From: Phycisphaerae bacterium
GTDB lineage: Bacteria > Planctomycetota > Phycisphaerae > Sedimentisphaerales > Anaerohalosphaeraceae
Direction: 5' to 3'
Length of the DNA stretch: 64,000 nt
Assembly (NCBI GenBank): GCA_014859965.1
Contig: JACZKQ010000083.1
Span: 1 to 64,000, forward strand
Shown here: one piece after another, positions 55,023 to 63,574 of the stretch
Layout: the number at the start of each line of letters is the position of its first letter
Numbering within the stretch: the stretch's first letter is position 1
The notes under the pieces: generated by a model
Told to the model about the DNA's origin: nothing
What the model saw: the letters and a program-made list of their open reading frames with translations, nothing else
The model's database searches: none
Made by a program: the position numbers and the translations under genes

Positions 55023-55356
55023 GTTTCCACGGCTCGCCCGACTCGTCGACCATGCGAATCCGCCGGCCTAAGGCGTCGCAGGCATACTCGGCCACGTCAT
55101 TGCTCGACGAATCCTCGATCTTCACCACGCGGTTCTCATAGTCATAGGAGTACTTGGAGCCGTCCTTGTCGACAGTCAAATTCCCCGCATGTCATGCGTG
55201 ACCGAACTGCCCCCGATGGCCGTATACCGGTTCGTGACCGACTCGACAGCAAAGCTGACTGTGTCGTCGCTCAAAGTCTGGCTGCCTGTTCCCAGATTGC
55301 CGTAAGCGTACTCATTACATGGGCCCTCAAAGGTGCCACGTATGATTAGTCTAAGC
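55003..55356 (-). pseudogene. Rhs/YD-repeat fragment B
   Basis: About 350 bp. It begins with CGCTTAGACTAATCATACG and ATGTAATGAGTACGC on the minus strand, has a frame break near 55180-55195, and then encodes KYSYDYENRVVKIEDSSSND and ALGRRIRMVDESGEPWKRG. It extends further into the core than C-E. Confidence 0.78.
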
Positions 55357-55858
55357 GTGATTTTCCTATCGCGGCCAGCATTTCATCTGCAATCCTTAAG
55401 GTCTCTTCGTTCGTTTCAGCCATGAACCCATAATACGTTGATGCAAGTCTGTTCTGGAGTGCGTCTAGCTTGGCCTGCTGCCCATTGTAAACAACGAAAA
55501 ACACTCCTTCGTTATAGTCGTAAGTGATAGCCAGAAATTCTCTGTTCGTACCATCAATGTCCGTCCAAGTAACACCAGTATAATAATAATCCTGTTCCCA
55601 CAGAATTCGATCAAGTTCTTCATTCAGCTTGACCTTCTTGCATTCAAAAGCTCCATACTTCCAGGTATCCTCTCCGAATCGGTGCCCACAGAACTCCCAA
55701 TCATCTTTGACCTCCCGTATCCCAAGCTCCTTTCGAACTTCATTGGTCTTGGCAACATCCGACACAGGTTCCTTCTTGTATGGCGGTTCCTTCACGCACC
55801 CGTGGCCCACCAAAACGCCGAGACTCAGGACAGAAACCAAAATGTAATGTCTTCCCAT
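55346..55858 (-). CDS. Cassette lipoprotein
   Basis: 170 residues from the ATG at 55858 (AAGGAG six bases upstream; the ATG at 55864 abuts it). The lipobox is LVGHGCVKEP. The mature part is soluble, mixed alpha/beta (GHRFGEDTWKYGAFECKKVK; FLAITYDYNEGVFFVVYNGQ). It would be an envelope protein. Its last codons (CGC TTA GAC TAA) lie in the border block shared with fragment D. Family not recognised; periplasmic immunity is one possibility. Confidence 0.65.
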   Translation of the reverse strand: MGRHYILVSVLSLGVLVGHGCVKEPPYKKEPVSDVAKTNEVRKELGIREVKDDWEFCGHRFGEDTWKYGAFECKKVKLNEELDRILWEQDYYYTGVTWTDIDGTNREFLAITYDYNEGVFFVVYNGQQAKLDALQNRLASTYYGFMAETNEETLRIADEMLAAIGKSRLD

Positions 55859-55910
55859 TCGCATCTCCTTACAGCAGTTTTGGACCGGGTCTCATTATTT
55901 ATAGATCTTT

Positions 55911-56051
55911 CCACAAGCCAATCGGCATCCGTCAAACAGTTCAGATCATCGTAAGTGTACTCATTATACGGAGCCCCGGCCTGATGTGCAAACGTTTTCC
56001 GATGGATATTGTTCCCATTAAGCCCGTACCCATACCGGAACTTCGCCACGG
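55911..56051 (-). pseudogene. Rhs/YD-repeat fragment A
   Basis: About 140 bp encoding VAKFRYGYGLNGNNIHRKTF and PYNEYTYDDLNCLTDADWLV. It is about 90% like part of fragment F on the opposite strand. Its end is followed by ATAATGAGACCCGGTCC (minus strand), a junction block also seen after fragment F. At its other side, CTGACCCCTATTC borders the hflX end. Confidence 0.78.
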
Positions 56052-56182
56052 CCCCAGGGATTGAATAGGGGTCAGTGAAGGCATGTGATGAATGTAAGAT
56101 GCACAGAAGAGGCGATCGCTAAGTACGCGGCGGCGTACTTGGCGGTTGGCGCAAGTGTATTTAACGTTGCGCGCAGGCTCAT

Positions 56183-57505
56183 TCAGTCTTCCATGACTTC
56201 GACGGCCCCCGGGGCGAGTTTCTTCAGCGCGGTGAACTCGTCGGCGGTGAGCTGCGCCTCGAGCAAAACGTTGCTGTCGGTATATTCCTCACGCACGATC
56301 CGGCCGTGCGAACGCAAAAAGCTTTGCAGCCGGCCGTCGCCGGCGCTGCCCTCGACCCGCACATGGATCTCCTTGCCGCGGTACAGGGCCAAAACACGCT
56401 TCGCCACGATGTCCAGGTTCATCCCCGTCCGCGCGGAGATGCAGATCGCTTCCGGATGAATCGTCTGGGCCGATTCGACCATGGCCTGGCTGCGGATCAC
56501 GTCGGCCTTATTGAGAAGCACCAGCGTTTCCTTTCTGCCGCAGCCGATCTGCTGGAGAACCGCCTTCACGCTGGCCATCTGCTCGAACAGGTTTTCACTG
56601 GACGCATCGACGACGTGCAGCAGCAGGTCGGCGTTGGTTGTCTCTTCCAGGGTCGCCTTGAACGACGCCACAAGGTGGTGCGGCAGGTGATTAACAAAAC
56701 CTACCGTATCGCTCAGGAGCACGTCGTCGCCCGTCTCGATCGTCCATTTTCGCGTCCGTGTATCGAGCGTAGCAAACAGCCGGTCCTCGACAAACACGCC
56801 CGCGTCGGTCAGTGCATTCATGAGGGTGCTCTTGCCGGCGTTCGTGTAGCCTACCAGGCAGATTTTAAACATATCCTTGCGGCTGGCGATCTCCCGCTTC
56901 TTGCGATCGTCGATCTCGACGAGTTCGCGCTTCAGTTCGGTGATCCGCTTGCTGACCAGCCGCCGGTCGATTTCAAGCTGCTTTTCACCGGTACCGCGTG
57001 TGCCGATGCCGCCGGTGGCCCCTGCAGCGCCTGCGCCCGCCGCGCCGGTGACGGTATCAAGGTGAGACCACATCCGCGCCAGACGCGGATAGGTATACTG
57101 AAGCTGCGCCAGTTCGACCTGAAGCTTCGCTTGTCGGGTTTGAGCCCGTGTGGCGAATATATCGAGGATCAGTTCGCTGCGGTCGAGCACTTTGGCGTTA
57201 AGGATCTTCTCCAGTTCGCGTATCTGCCCCGGCGAAAGATCGTTGTCGAAGATCGCCACGTCTGCGTTGAAATGCACAATCCGATCCCGCAGCATCTCTG
57301 CCTTGCCGCTGCCGATATAAGTACCCGGCGTGGGCCGGACCATCTTCTGAATGAAACGATCGACGACAGTCGCACCAGCCGTCTCGGCGAGGGCCGCCAA
57401 TTCCGCCAGGTTGTCCCCCTTGCGACCTTCGTTTTTCTTAAGAACCACCCCCACCAGCACGGCCCGTTCCTTCCGGACCTGCAACTGCTCTCTGATTTTT
57501 TCCAA
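56183..57505 (-). CDS. hflX: Ribosome-associated GTPase HflX
   Basis: 440 residues. The N-terminal HflX domain (LAALAETAGATVVDRFIQ; YIGSGKAEML) and linker (GPGEKQLE-type segment GTGEKQLEIDRR) precede the G domain with G1 GYTNAGKST, G3 DTVGF and G4 NKAD. It splits or rescues ribosomes under stress. The Gly/Ala-rich insert (GAAGAGAAGATGGIGTRG) is longer than usual. It is core sequence between the two Rhs arrays. Confidence 0.93.
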   Translation of the reverse strand: MEKIREQLQVRKERAVLVGVVLKKNEGRKGDNLAELAALAETAGATVVDRFIQKMVRPTPGTYIGSGKAEMLRDRIVHFNADVAIFDNDLSPGQIRELEKILNAKVLDRSELILDIFATRAQTRQAKLQVELAQLQYTYPRLARMWSHLDTVTGAAGAGAAGATGGIGTRGTGEKQLEIDRRLVSKRITELKRELVEIDDRKKREIASRKDMFKICLVGYTNAGKSTLMNALTDAGVFVEDRLFATLDTRTRKWTIETGDDVLLSDTVGFVNHLPHHLVASFKATLEETTNADLLLHVVDASSENLFEQMASVKAVLQQIGCGRKETLVLLNKADVIRSQAMVESAQTIHPEAICISARTGMNLDIVAKRVLALYRGKEIHVRVEGSAGDGRLQSFLRSHGRIVREEYTDSNVLLEAQLTADEFTALKKLAPGAVEVMED

Positions 57506-57632
57506 GTGAGTAACTACCTCCTGAACACTGTCATACTTAATACGAACAAAGAATTATACGATACCGACCGAAATTGTTCAAGCCTCGTAAATGCAGCGGA
57601 TTTCCGACGCGTCGGATATCCACCCGACCCGA

Positions 57633-58433
57633 TCAGCGAGCGGCGGATTTGCAGGCGTCGACCAGAGCGCCGTAGATGGCGTCGCGGTGAGCCGTTTCGG
57701 CCATCGCCTCGGGGTGCCATTGCACAAACAGGCCGAAGGGCCCATCGGTGCGTTCGGCGGCCTCGGCGACGCCGTCGGGGCTCCGGGCCACGATCTTCAG
57801 ATTTTTCCCCACCTCGTCTGCGGCCTGATGGTGGTGCGAGTAGACATTGGCGGTGTGGGCGCCGAGGATCAGGGCGAGATGGCTTTCGGGATCAATGTTT
57901 ACGCGGTGATGAGCGCCTTTGCCGCGATGATTGACGGACGCGCCGATCTGGGACGGGATGTCCTGAATGAGCGTTCCGCCGGAGACGACGTTGGTGAACT
58001 GCATGCCGAGGCAGATGCCGAGCGTGGGTTTGCCGGTGGCGAGCCATGCGGCGATGAGTTTGCTCTCGAAATCGTACCGCTGCTGCGGCATGATTTTGGT
58101 GGTCGGATGGGGCTCTTGGCCGTAAACTTGAGGGGGAATGTCGTCACCGCCGATCAGGACGAGGCCGTCGAGGATTTGAACGTATTGGCGAATGATTTCG
58201 TCGTCTAAACAGGTTGGCAGAATGACGGGCGTTCCGCCGTTTTCGGCGATTGCGGCGACGTAGGTGAAAGTGCACGAAATCGCGGCGGAAGCCCCGTTTT
58301 CGGCGGTTTTGTAGACGCTGGTGAGGCCGATGAGGGGGCGGGCGGGCGCAGATGGCGGCGGTTTTGTCGGGGTTTTGCAGCCTGATAAGGCGGTCAGGAG
58401 GATCAGGGCGACGAGTGTTCTTCGCGTGGTCAT
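57633..58433 (-). CDS. Class I glutamine-amidotransferase-like hydrolase (peptidase C26) lipoprotein
   Basis: 266 residues from the ATG at 58433, with GGAG eight bases upstream. The lipobox LILLTALSGC makes it an envelope lipoprotein, unusual for this family. The Cys nucleophile is in LGICLGMQF and the His/Glu in VQWHPEAM. Closest known relatives hydrolyse gamma-glutamyl-GABA (PuuD) in the cytoplasm; here the substrate would be a periplasmic gamma-glutamyl compound. It lies 128 bases before hflX. Confidence 0.85.
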   Translation of the reverse strand: MTTRRTLVALILLTALSGCKTPTKPPPSAPARPLIGLTSVYKTAENGASAAISCTFTYVAAIAENGGTPVILPTCLDDEIIRQYVQILDGLVLIGGDDIPPQVYGQEPHPTTKIMPQQRYDFESKLIAAWLATGKPTLGICLGMQFTNVVSGGTLIQDIPSQIGASVNHRGKGAHHRVNIDPESHLALILGAHTANVYSHHHQAADEVGKNLKIVARSPDGVAEAAERTDGPFGLFVQWHPEAMAETAHRDAIYGALVDACKSAAR

Positions 58434-58626
58434 TTGTGTGTCTCCGCATCCTTTTTCTGCATTTTGGTTGTGAAACTCGTCAAATACGATACGGTGGGGG
58501 GCGGTGAAAAGCAACGGGTGATGCACGGCTTTTGCGGTGCTCGGATTGGCTTGGGATTGGGTTTGATTGGCTTTTATTTGGGTTTGTTTTTCGACGCCTT
58601 TTTTGCCGAAACAACGTAAGTTTTTG

Positions 58627-58758
58627 TTATATCACTACTTGCGAAATAGCGGCATTGCTAAAATTGGCTTTGTTTTTCCAAATGCCCTTATTCGCACCTT
58701 GCGCCGGCCTTGAGCAGATTTTATGCGGAGGCAAGGCGATACTGGAAACTGATCTCAT
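58627..58758 (-). CDS. Possible 43-residue small ORF or leader peptide
   Basis: Starts MRSVSSIALPPHKICSRP. GGGAGGAG lies eight bases upstream and a consensus promoter about 35 bases before the ATG. It precedes the GATase lipoprotein by about 190 bases. Its sequence has no recognised family and may be non-coding repeat-like DNA. Confidence 0.35.
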   Translation of the reverse strand: MRSVSSIALPPHKICSRPAQGANKGIWKNKANFSNAAISQVVI

Positions 58759-58792
58759 TTTTTGGCTCCTCCCTTGGGTTTTCCTTTGATAT

Positions 58793-58820
58793 ATTATACC
58801 CTGTGTTTTGCGAATGTCAA
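58793..58820 (-). promoter_or_regulatory. Consensus sigma70 promoter
   Basis: On the minus strand, TTGACA, 16-base spacer, TATAAT, the best promoter match in the window. It drives the small ORF and probably the GATase lipoprotein through a leader of about 350 bases. Confidence 0.75.
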
Positions 58821-59177
58821 ATTTTTGGCGGGTATTTTTTAGAAAAAAGTGGTTTTGAGCGGGCGTGAAATTGGGTTGTTATTGGGTTGTTTCCGGGTGT
58901 TGGGCGACATAAAACGCGCAAAAACGCTCAAAAGCGGCTTAAAACGGCTTGAAAAGTGACGTAAATTGCAGATTTGGGGCGAAAAGGGGGGTGGAAAATG
59001 ACAGAAACAGCAAGAAACAGCGCGAAAAGTACGCTTGTGAGACGTGTTTTGGGTGCGCCGGGCGCGCTGTTTGTTGCAGTTTTGGCGTGTGTTATGTTAC
59101 TGTAAAGGCCGCAGCGTGCAGGAGTGCTTTTTATAATGCCGGACGGCAAAGTTCCGTCAGAAAGAGTGGTCTACTTC
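58821..59177. other. Upstream region of the PQQ-propeller gene
   Basis: About 350 bases, partly T/G rich on the plus strand, with no gene I can support. AGGAG at 59118-59122 could serve an alternative start at 59136. Confidence 0.45.
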
Positions 59178-60419
59178 ATGGGACGGTATTCTGTATTATT
59201 GTTAGTGGTCGGCAGTCTGCTGGTAAACATTGTGGGTGAGGTTGGAGCTGAGGCGTGGCCGGGGTGGCGCGGGCCGCGGGGGGATGGAACGTGTGTGGAG
59301 CAGGACGTGGTTACGGAATGGGATCCGGCGGGGGCGCTTTGGAAGACAGAACTGCCCGGCCAGGGGCATGCGTCGCCTATCGTGTGGGGCGATCGGGTGT
59401 TCACTGTCACCGCCCTGCCTGAGACGCAGGAGCGTGTGCTTCTGTGTCTGGACCGCAGAACGGGAAGCATTGTCTGGCAGCGGACTGTCGTGCAGGGGCC
59501 GCTGGAGAAGATCCACAGGGAGAACAGTTATGCCTCGGGCACGCCGGCCACCGATGGGGAACGGGTCTATGTCGTGTTCCGCGTCGGCGACGATATCGTT
59601 GCGGCCGCGCATGACTTTGTCAGCGGGCGGCAGCTCTGGCTGGTGCGGCCGGGGACGCATACGGGCGAGTGGGGATTCAGCAATGAACCGGTGCTCTACA
59701 AAGATAAGGTCATTGTCGACGGCGACAGCAAGGGCGACTCCTTTCTGATCGCCTTAGGGCGCGACGACGGCAAGACACATTGGCGCGTTGACCGCGGCAA
59801 TAAGGGAATCAGCTACAGCGCACCGCTGATCCGCGAGTTGGCGGGCCGCACGCAAATGATCCAGTGCGGCGATCGGTGCGTGGCGGGCTTTGATCCCGAT
59901 ACGGGGCGGGAGATCTGGCGGGTTGACGGGCCTTCGCAGGAGTTTGCCTCCACGCCGGTTTACAGCGAACGGGCCGGGCTGGTTTTTGCGAGCAGCAGTT
60001 GGCCCAAGCAGATTCTTCTGGCGATACGGCCGGACGGCCGGGGCGACGTTACGGAGACCCACGTGGTCTGGCGGGACACAAAGGGGGCGCCTTATGTTCC
60101 CTCCATGATCGTGGCGGACGATTTCCTGCTGACCATTAGCAATTCCGGCGTGGCGTTCTGCTATGAGGCGGCTACCGGCAAGGTACACTGGCAGGAGAAG
60201 CTCGGACGCCACCATGCCTCGCCCGTTCTGGTGAATGGGCTGGTTTTCTTCATCAACGACGACGGCGAGGTGAACGTGATCAGGCCGGGTGCGGAGTTCG
60301 AGCGCGTGGCGACGTATGACCTGGGTGAGTCGTGCTATGCGTCGCCGGCTGTCAGCGACGGCCTTGTGTTCGTGCGAGGCTTTAGGCATCTGTTCTGTTT
60401 CGGCCGGAAAGTGAATTAA
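59178..60419 (+). CDS. Secreted PQQ-like beta-propeller protein
   Basis: 413 residues if started at the ATG at 59178, which gives the best signal peptide (YSVLLLVVGSLLVNIVG, cut after GAEA). Starts at 59136 or 59124 are possible. WPGWRGPRGDG is the planctomycete hallmark of this family, followed by repeated propeller blades with an Asp-x-x-Thr-Gly pattern (CLDRRTGSIVW; GFDPDTGREIW; CYEAATGKVHW). It is a periplasmic scaffold or binding protein; no enzyme residues are evident. Confidence 0.85.
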   Translation: MGRYSVLLLVVGSLLVNIVGEVGAEAWPGWRGPRGDGTCVEQDVVTEWDPAGALWKTELPGQGHASPIVWGDRVFTVTALPETQERVLLCLDRRTGSIVWQRTVVQGPLEKIHRENSYASGTPATDGERVYVVFRVGDDIVAAAHDFVSGRQLWLVRPGTHTGEWGFSNEPVLYKDKVIVDGDSKGDSFLIALGRDDGKTHWRVDRGNKGISYSAPLIRELAGRTQMIQCGDRCVAGFDPDTGREIWRVDGPSQEFASTPVYSERAGLVFASSSWPKQILLAIRPDGRGDVTETHVVWRDTKGAPYVPSMIVADDFLLTISNSGVAFCYEAATGKVHWQEKLGRHHASPVLVNGLVFFINDDGEVNVIRPGAEFERVATYDLGESCYASPAVSDGLVFVRGFRHLFCFGRKVN

Positions 60420-60461
60420 GCGGTTCCGGTACGGCGCGGGTGGGTACCAGGAGCTTTAATC

Positions 60462-60899
60462 ACCTCCGAGCAGTTCGGGTTCCTGAAATCCACGACCTGC
60501 CCGGACGGCGGGACTTGGATTGAGCGGACAAACGACTGGAGAGGCCGTGTCGCCACTCTGACCCGGGGCCAGGACGAACTGGTCGCCTATGACTACATCG
60601 GAGCGCGGGTGGCGAGGCGGTCATTCAGCGTGCCTGGGGTGGCGGCCGGGTTTGAGTATGACAATCTGGGCCGGGTTGAGGAGATCGATTATGGGGTTTC
60701 CGTGGCGAAGTTCGGGTATGGGTACTGGCTTAATAAGAACAATATCCATCGGAAAACGTTTGCACATCGGGCCGGCTCTCCGTATAATGAGTACACTTAC
60801 GACGATCCGGACCGTTTGACGGATGCCGACTATCTCGTCGATGGCGGCACGCCGGGGCGCGAGGCGGCCGCTGATGCGGGCGATTTGACGTGTGGATAA
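60462..60899 (+). pseudogene. Rhs/YD-repeat fragment F
   Basis: About 440 bp in one frame after a TAA near 60459: TCPDGGTWIERTNDWRGRVA, FEYDNLGRVEEIDYGVSVAK, PYNEYTYDDPDRLTDADYLV, ending in a stop after GDLTCG. There is no start signal. It lies 40 bases after the PQQ gene and is the longest fragment without a tip. Confidence 0.8.
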
Positions 60900-60942
60900 G
60901 GACAGTTGCAGACGTTTGAGCGGGACAGTCGCGCGCGGAGGG

Positions 60943-60980
60943 GAGAGGCAACATGGGGTTTGAGCCCTGTGGTTGCTCTC
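60943..60980. other. Hairpin between fragment F and its cassette
   Basis: GAGAGGCAACATGGGG and CCCTGTGGTTGCTCTC form an imperfect stem with a short TTTGAG loop. It is followed 21 bases later by a junction block at 61001-61034 containing TATATAATGAGACCCGG and CCCTTTAATTA. Confidence 0.4.
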
Positions 60981-61201
60981 TTCATAGTACGAGTGGAAAG
61001 GTCTATATATAATGAGACCCGGTCCCTTTAATTATGCCGGCATATGTTATAACTCCAGGTTAGCAATGAAGCTATGGTGCTACCCCGATGCTGTTGGGAA
61101 ACATGACCATGGCCAGGCACTGCACGAGGCCCAAAAGAACTTCTTGGAGTGCCAAGCATTGGTGGCGGCAAACCCCTAAAGTGATTATTCATGGTGACCA
61201 G

Positions 61202-61789
61202 ATGAATCAAGAGAATGAGGCGGTGAGTCGCCTTGATGAGAGAATACGTGAGGCATTTAAGGATGTTACGTATCCTGGAGACGACAAGATCGTTACTGGC
61301 ACCACGATGGAGGACGAGGAGGTTGCGAAGGCTTTAACAGGTAAGACATGGCGAGATATCGACGCAAAGTTTCTAAACGCGAATTGTATCCAAAGCATTT
61401 TCTTTTTGGATTTTCAGGCTTATAGGTTCTTCTTGCCTGCGTTCCTACTCGCCACAGTCCAAGACTATGGCAAGGTGCCTGAGATCGTGCACAATTTGGT
61501 ATCCACACTACTTGATCCTGTTACTGAGCAGAGACTGCGTTCCCCACGGTTGTACGAAGGAAAGGAGGCTGTTGACACGTATACTTTTTTGTGCCGTATG
61601 AATCCTCTAACCTATAGGCAAGTAGAGGTTGTGGTGGACGTTCTCAAGTTTCTGTGCGATTATCATATGAGAGATTTCCGTCATAATGAGCCGCATTTCG
61701 CATTACAAGGATATTGGCTGAAGAGGCTGGAACTGGAGAAAAGCAATAGGCGACAGGAAAATTTGAGGGGTCAGGAGCCGTTGTTTTGA
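61202..61789 (+). CDS. Cassette protein, helical, DUF6714-like candidate immunity
   Basis: 195 residues from the ATG at 61202; no good ribosome site is visible and upstream ATG starts are non-coding. Cytoplasmic, helical (FLDFQAYRFFLPAFLLATVQ; LTYRQVEVVVDVLKFLCDYH). The central block resembles DUF6714-type proteins often found near polymorphic toxins; this is from memory and not verified. It ends a few bases before fragment G and is bordered by AGGGGTCAGGAGCC. Confidence 0.6.
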   Translation: MNQENEAVSRLDERIREAFKDVTYPGDDKIVTGTTMEDEEVAKALTGKTWRDIDAKFLNANCIQSIFFLDFQAYRFFLPAFLLATVQDYGKVPEIVHNLVSTLLDPVTEQRLRSPRLYEGKEAVDTYTFLCRMNPLTYRQVEVVVDVLKFLCDYHMRDFRHNEPHFALQGYWLKRLELEKSNRRQENLRGQEPLF

Positions 61790-61796
61790 TCGCCCT

Positions 61797-63203
61797 GGCG
61801 CAGGCGAACCCTATAATGAGTATACCTGTGACGATCTGGATCGCCTGACGGATGTCACCTACCAAAGCGCTGAGACGGAAATGTTCAATATGGACAATCT
61901 GGGCAATCGAACGAGTGTCACCAAGCGCGATACGGCCACCGATACCTATGCGCTCGACAGCGCGACGAACCGTTACGACGCATCCACGGGCGGGCCGTAT
62001 GAGGTGACGTGTGCCTACGATGCGGCCGGAAACACGACACAGGACAAGGACAACTACGCATACTGGTACGACTACGAGAATCGCGTCGTCAAGATTGAGG
62101 ACTCCAGCGAGGTCACTGTGGCACTCTATGATTATGACGCCCTGGGCAGGAGAATCAGGGAGAAGAAAGACTTCGTCGACTCCGTGCCCTCTGTGGTTAC
62201 GTTGTTCTACTACAACCCCGACTGGCAGGTCCTGGCCGAGTACGACGCCACAGGCCCGCAGGCGGTGCAGTTGCGATACTTCGTCTACGGCAACTACATC
62301 GACGAGCCTTTGGTCATGCACCGCCAAAGCGACGGCGAAGACTACTACTACGGCCACGACCACCTGTACTCCACGGTCGTCCTGATCGACGACACCGGCA
62401 ACGTAGTCGAACGCTGCGAATACGACGCTTACGGCACGGTCCACATCATGGACGCCTCGTATAATCCACGAACCGTGAGCGCCTATGGTAACCCCTACTC
62501 CTTCACCGGCCGACGGCTGGATGTGCTCGATGGGGGTGCCCTCGTTAGAATGCATTACCGGCACAGAGACTATGACAGTTATGCGGGGAGATTTGGGCAG
62601 CAGGATCCTTTGGGGCTTGCTCTGGACCGATTACGGGAAACTCCATTCACACCATGTATACAGTACAACGATGGCATGAATCTGCATCAGTATTGTGAAT
62701 CACAACCGATAGACCGCTCAGATCCGTCGGGGACGAGTTCTTGGGGTATGTATCCGATCCAACCTCCAGATGAAGTGCGGATTTATGAATACCAGAACCC
62801 CGAACCCTTTGGTCATGCAGGTTTTGTGATAAACAGCATCGAATGGGATATCGATTTTGGGCCGAGCGATCTTCCCAGTGATGGTTACTTCGAAGGATAT
62901 GTCGGGCGATGTCCCTATGATACTCTAGGGGGTGGTGTCCCTTCTACAAACGCGCACAAAGTTGAACTAAGAATCGGCCGTGGAAGGATGCGGCTGGGTC
63001 CCAAGAGAGGGCAGCCATGCTGCAAGGTGAGTATTTCCGACGCCCTTGCATGTGTAATTGAATCGTGCAGCCAATGGAACCATACGCCATACATCTTCCC
63101 CTTCAGAAACTGTCGAACGTTTGTGCGCAACACAAAAATTAACTGTTGTCTAGAGGCCGAACGTGATGCGCTTGACAATATAGACGACATATGGCTGCCT
63201 TAG
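61797..63203 (+). CDS. Rhs core fragment G with C-terminal papain-like candidate toxin
   Basis: Open for 469 codons, first ATG at 61881 (440 residues) without a good ribosome site, so it may be a silent tip. YD repeats (TYALDSATNRYD; YWYDYENRVVKIED; FVYGNYIDEPLVMHRQ) lead to the core end (FGQQDPLGLALDRL ... YCESQPIDRSDPSGT). The last about 165 residues are a toxin-like domain with FGHAGFVI (His) and a later RNCRTFVR (Cys). This His-first, Cys-last order matches permuted papain-like folds, suggesting an amidase or peptidase. Cys-rich ending KINCCLE. The immunity candidate follows after 13 bases. Confidence 0.75.
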   Translation, partial: GAGEPYNEYTCDDLDRLTDVTYQSAETEMFNMDNLGNRTSVTKRDTATDTYALDSATNRYDASTGGPYEVTCAYDAAGNTTQDKDNYAYWYDYENRVVKIEDSSEVTVALYDYDALGRRIREKKDFVDSVPSVVTLFYYNPDWQVLAEYDATGPQAVQLRYFVYGNYIDEPLVMHRQSDGEDYYYGHDHLYSTVVLIDDTGNVVERCEYDAYGTVHIMDASYNPRTVSAYGNPYSFTGRRLDVLDGGALVRMHYRHRDYDSYAGRFGQQDPLGLALDRLRETPFTPCIQYNDGMNLHQYCESQPIDRSDPSGTSSWGMYPIQPPDEVRIYEYQNPEPFGHAGFVINSIEWDIDFGPSDLPSDGYFEGYVGRCPYDTLGGGVPSTNAHKVELRIGRGRMRLGPKRGQPCCKVSISDALACVIESCSQWNHTPYIFPFRNCRTFVRNTKINCCLEAERDALDNIDDIWLP

Positions 63204-63216
63204 GGAGGAGCTTTGG

Positions 63217-63510
63217 GTGAGATACGCGACGCGATTCTTATTGTGGTTGTCAATCATATGCTATTTGAGCGGCTGGGTTACGGGAGTGGTCTGGACCATG
63301 CTGGGAAACGTGGAGCACCCGACCTATTTTGTCTTTACCGTTGGGTTGATGTGGTTTTTCTCTGGCATTCTAAGTGCGTCTGCAGTAGTCCATGAGCGGT
63401 TGACCTCTGGGAGGTTTGCATTTTTGCCACTGCTAATAGCACTTGTGTTCTGCTTTTCGTTTGCATTGTTTCTGGCGATCCCGGCATTGAATAGGCTGAC
63501 GTGTGGTTGA
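63217..63510 (+). CDS. Small three-helix membrane protein, candidate immunity protein
   Basis: 97 residues from a GTG with GGGAGGAG eight bases upstream. Three membrane helices (FLLWLSIICYLSGWVTGVVW; YFVFTVGLMWFFSGILSA; FLPLLIALVFCFSFALFLAI). It starts 13 bases after the Rhs-toxin stop. Small membrane proteins in that position often protect against toxins acting at the membrane or periplasm; here it is inferred from position. Confidence 0.65.
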   Translation: MRYATRFLLWLSIICYLSGWVTGVVWTMLGNVEHPTYFVFTVGLMWFFSGILSASAVVHERLTSGRFAFLPLLIALVFCFSFALFLAIPALNRLTCG

Positions 63511-63574
63511 GCTGTCCTGGTTGCAGCGATATTTATGCATTGGACCGTTTGACGAATGTTACGGGAAAGCCCTG

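Noticed and set aside
54256-55179. 307-residue fused YD-repeat/TPR protein
   Set aside because: The first about 60 residues are Rhs fragment B up to the junction palindrome; a GTG with a ribosome site after the junction gives a self-contained protein.
52654-56051. Repeated units at regular spacing, considered as CRISPR
   Set aside because: Repeats are 140-350 bp, code for YD motifs, and the spacers are whole genes.
56085-56182. Short frame MMNVRCTEEAIAKYAAAYLA between fragment A and hflX
   Set aside because: No ribosome site, runs on antisense into hflX; probably a random frame, though it could be a remnant of a cassette.
56306-57934. 542-residue plus-strand frame
   Set aside because: Antisense of hflX and crosses into the GATase gene.
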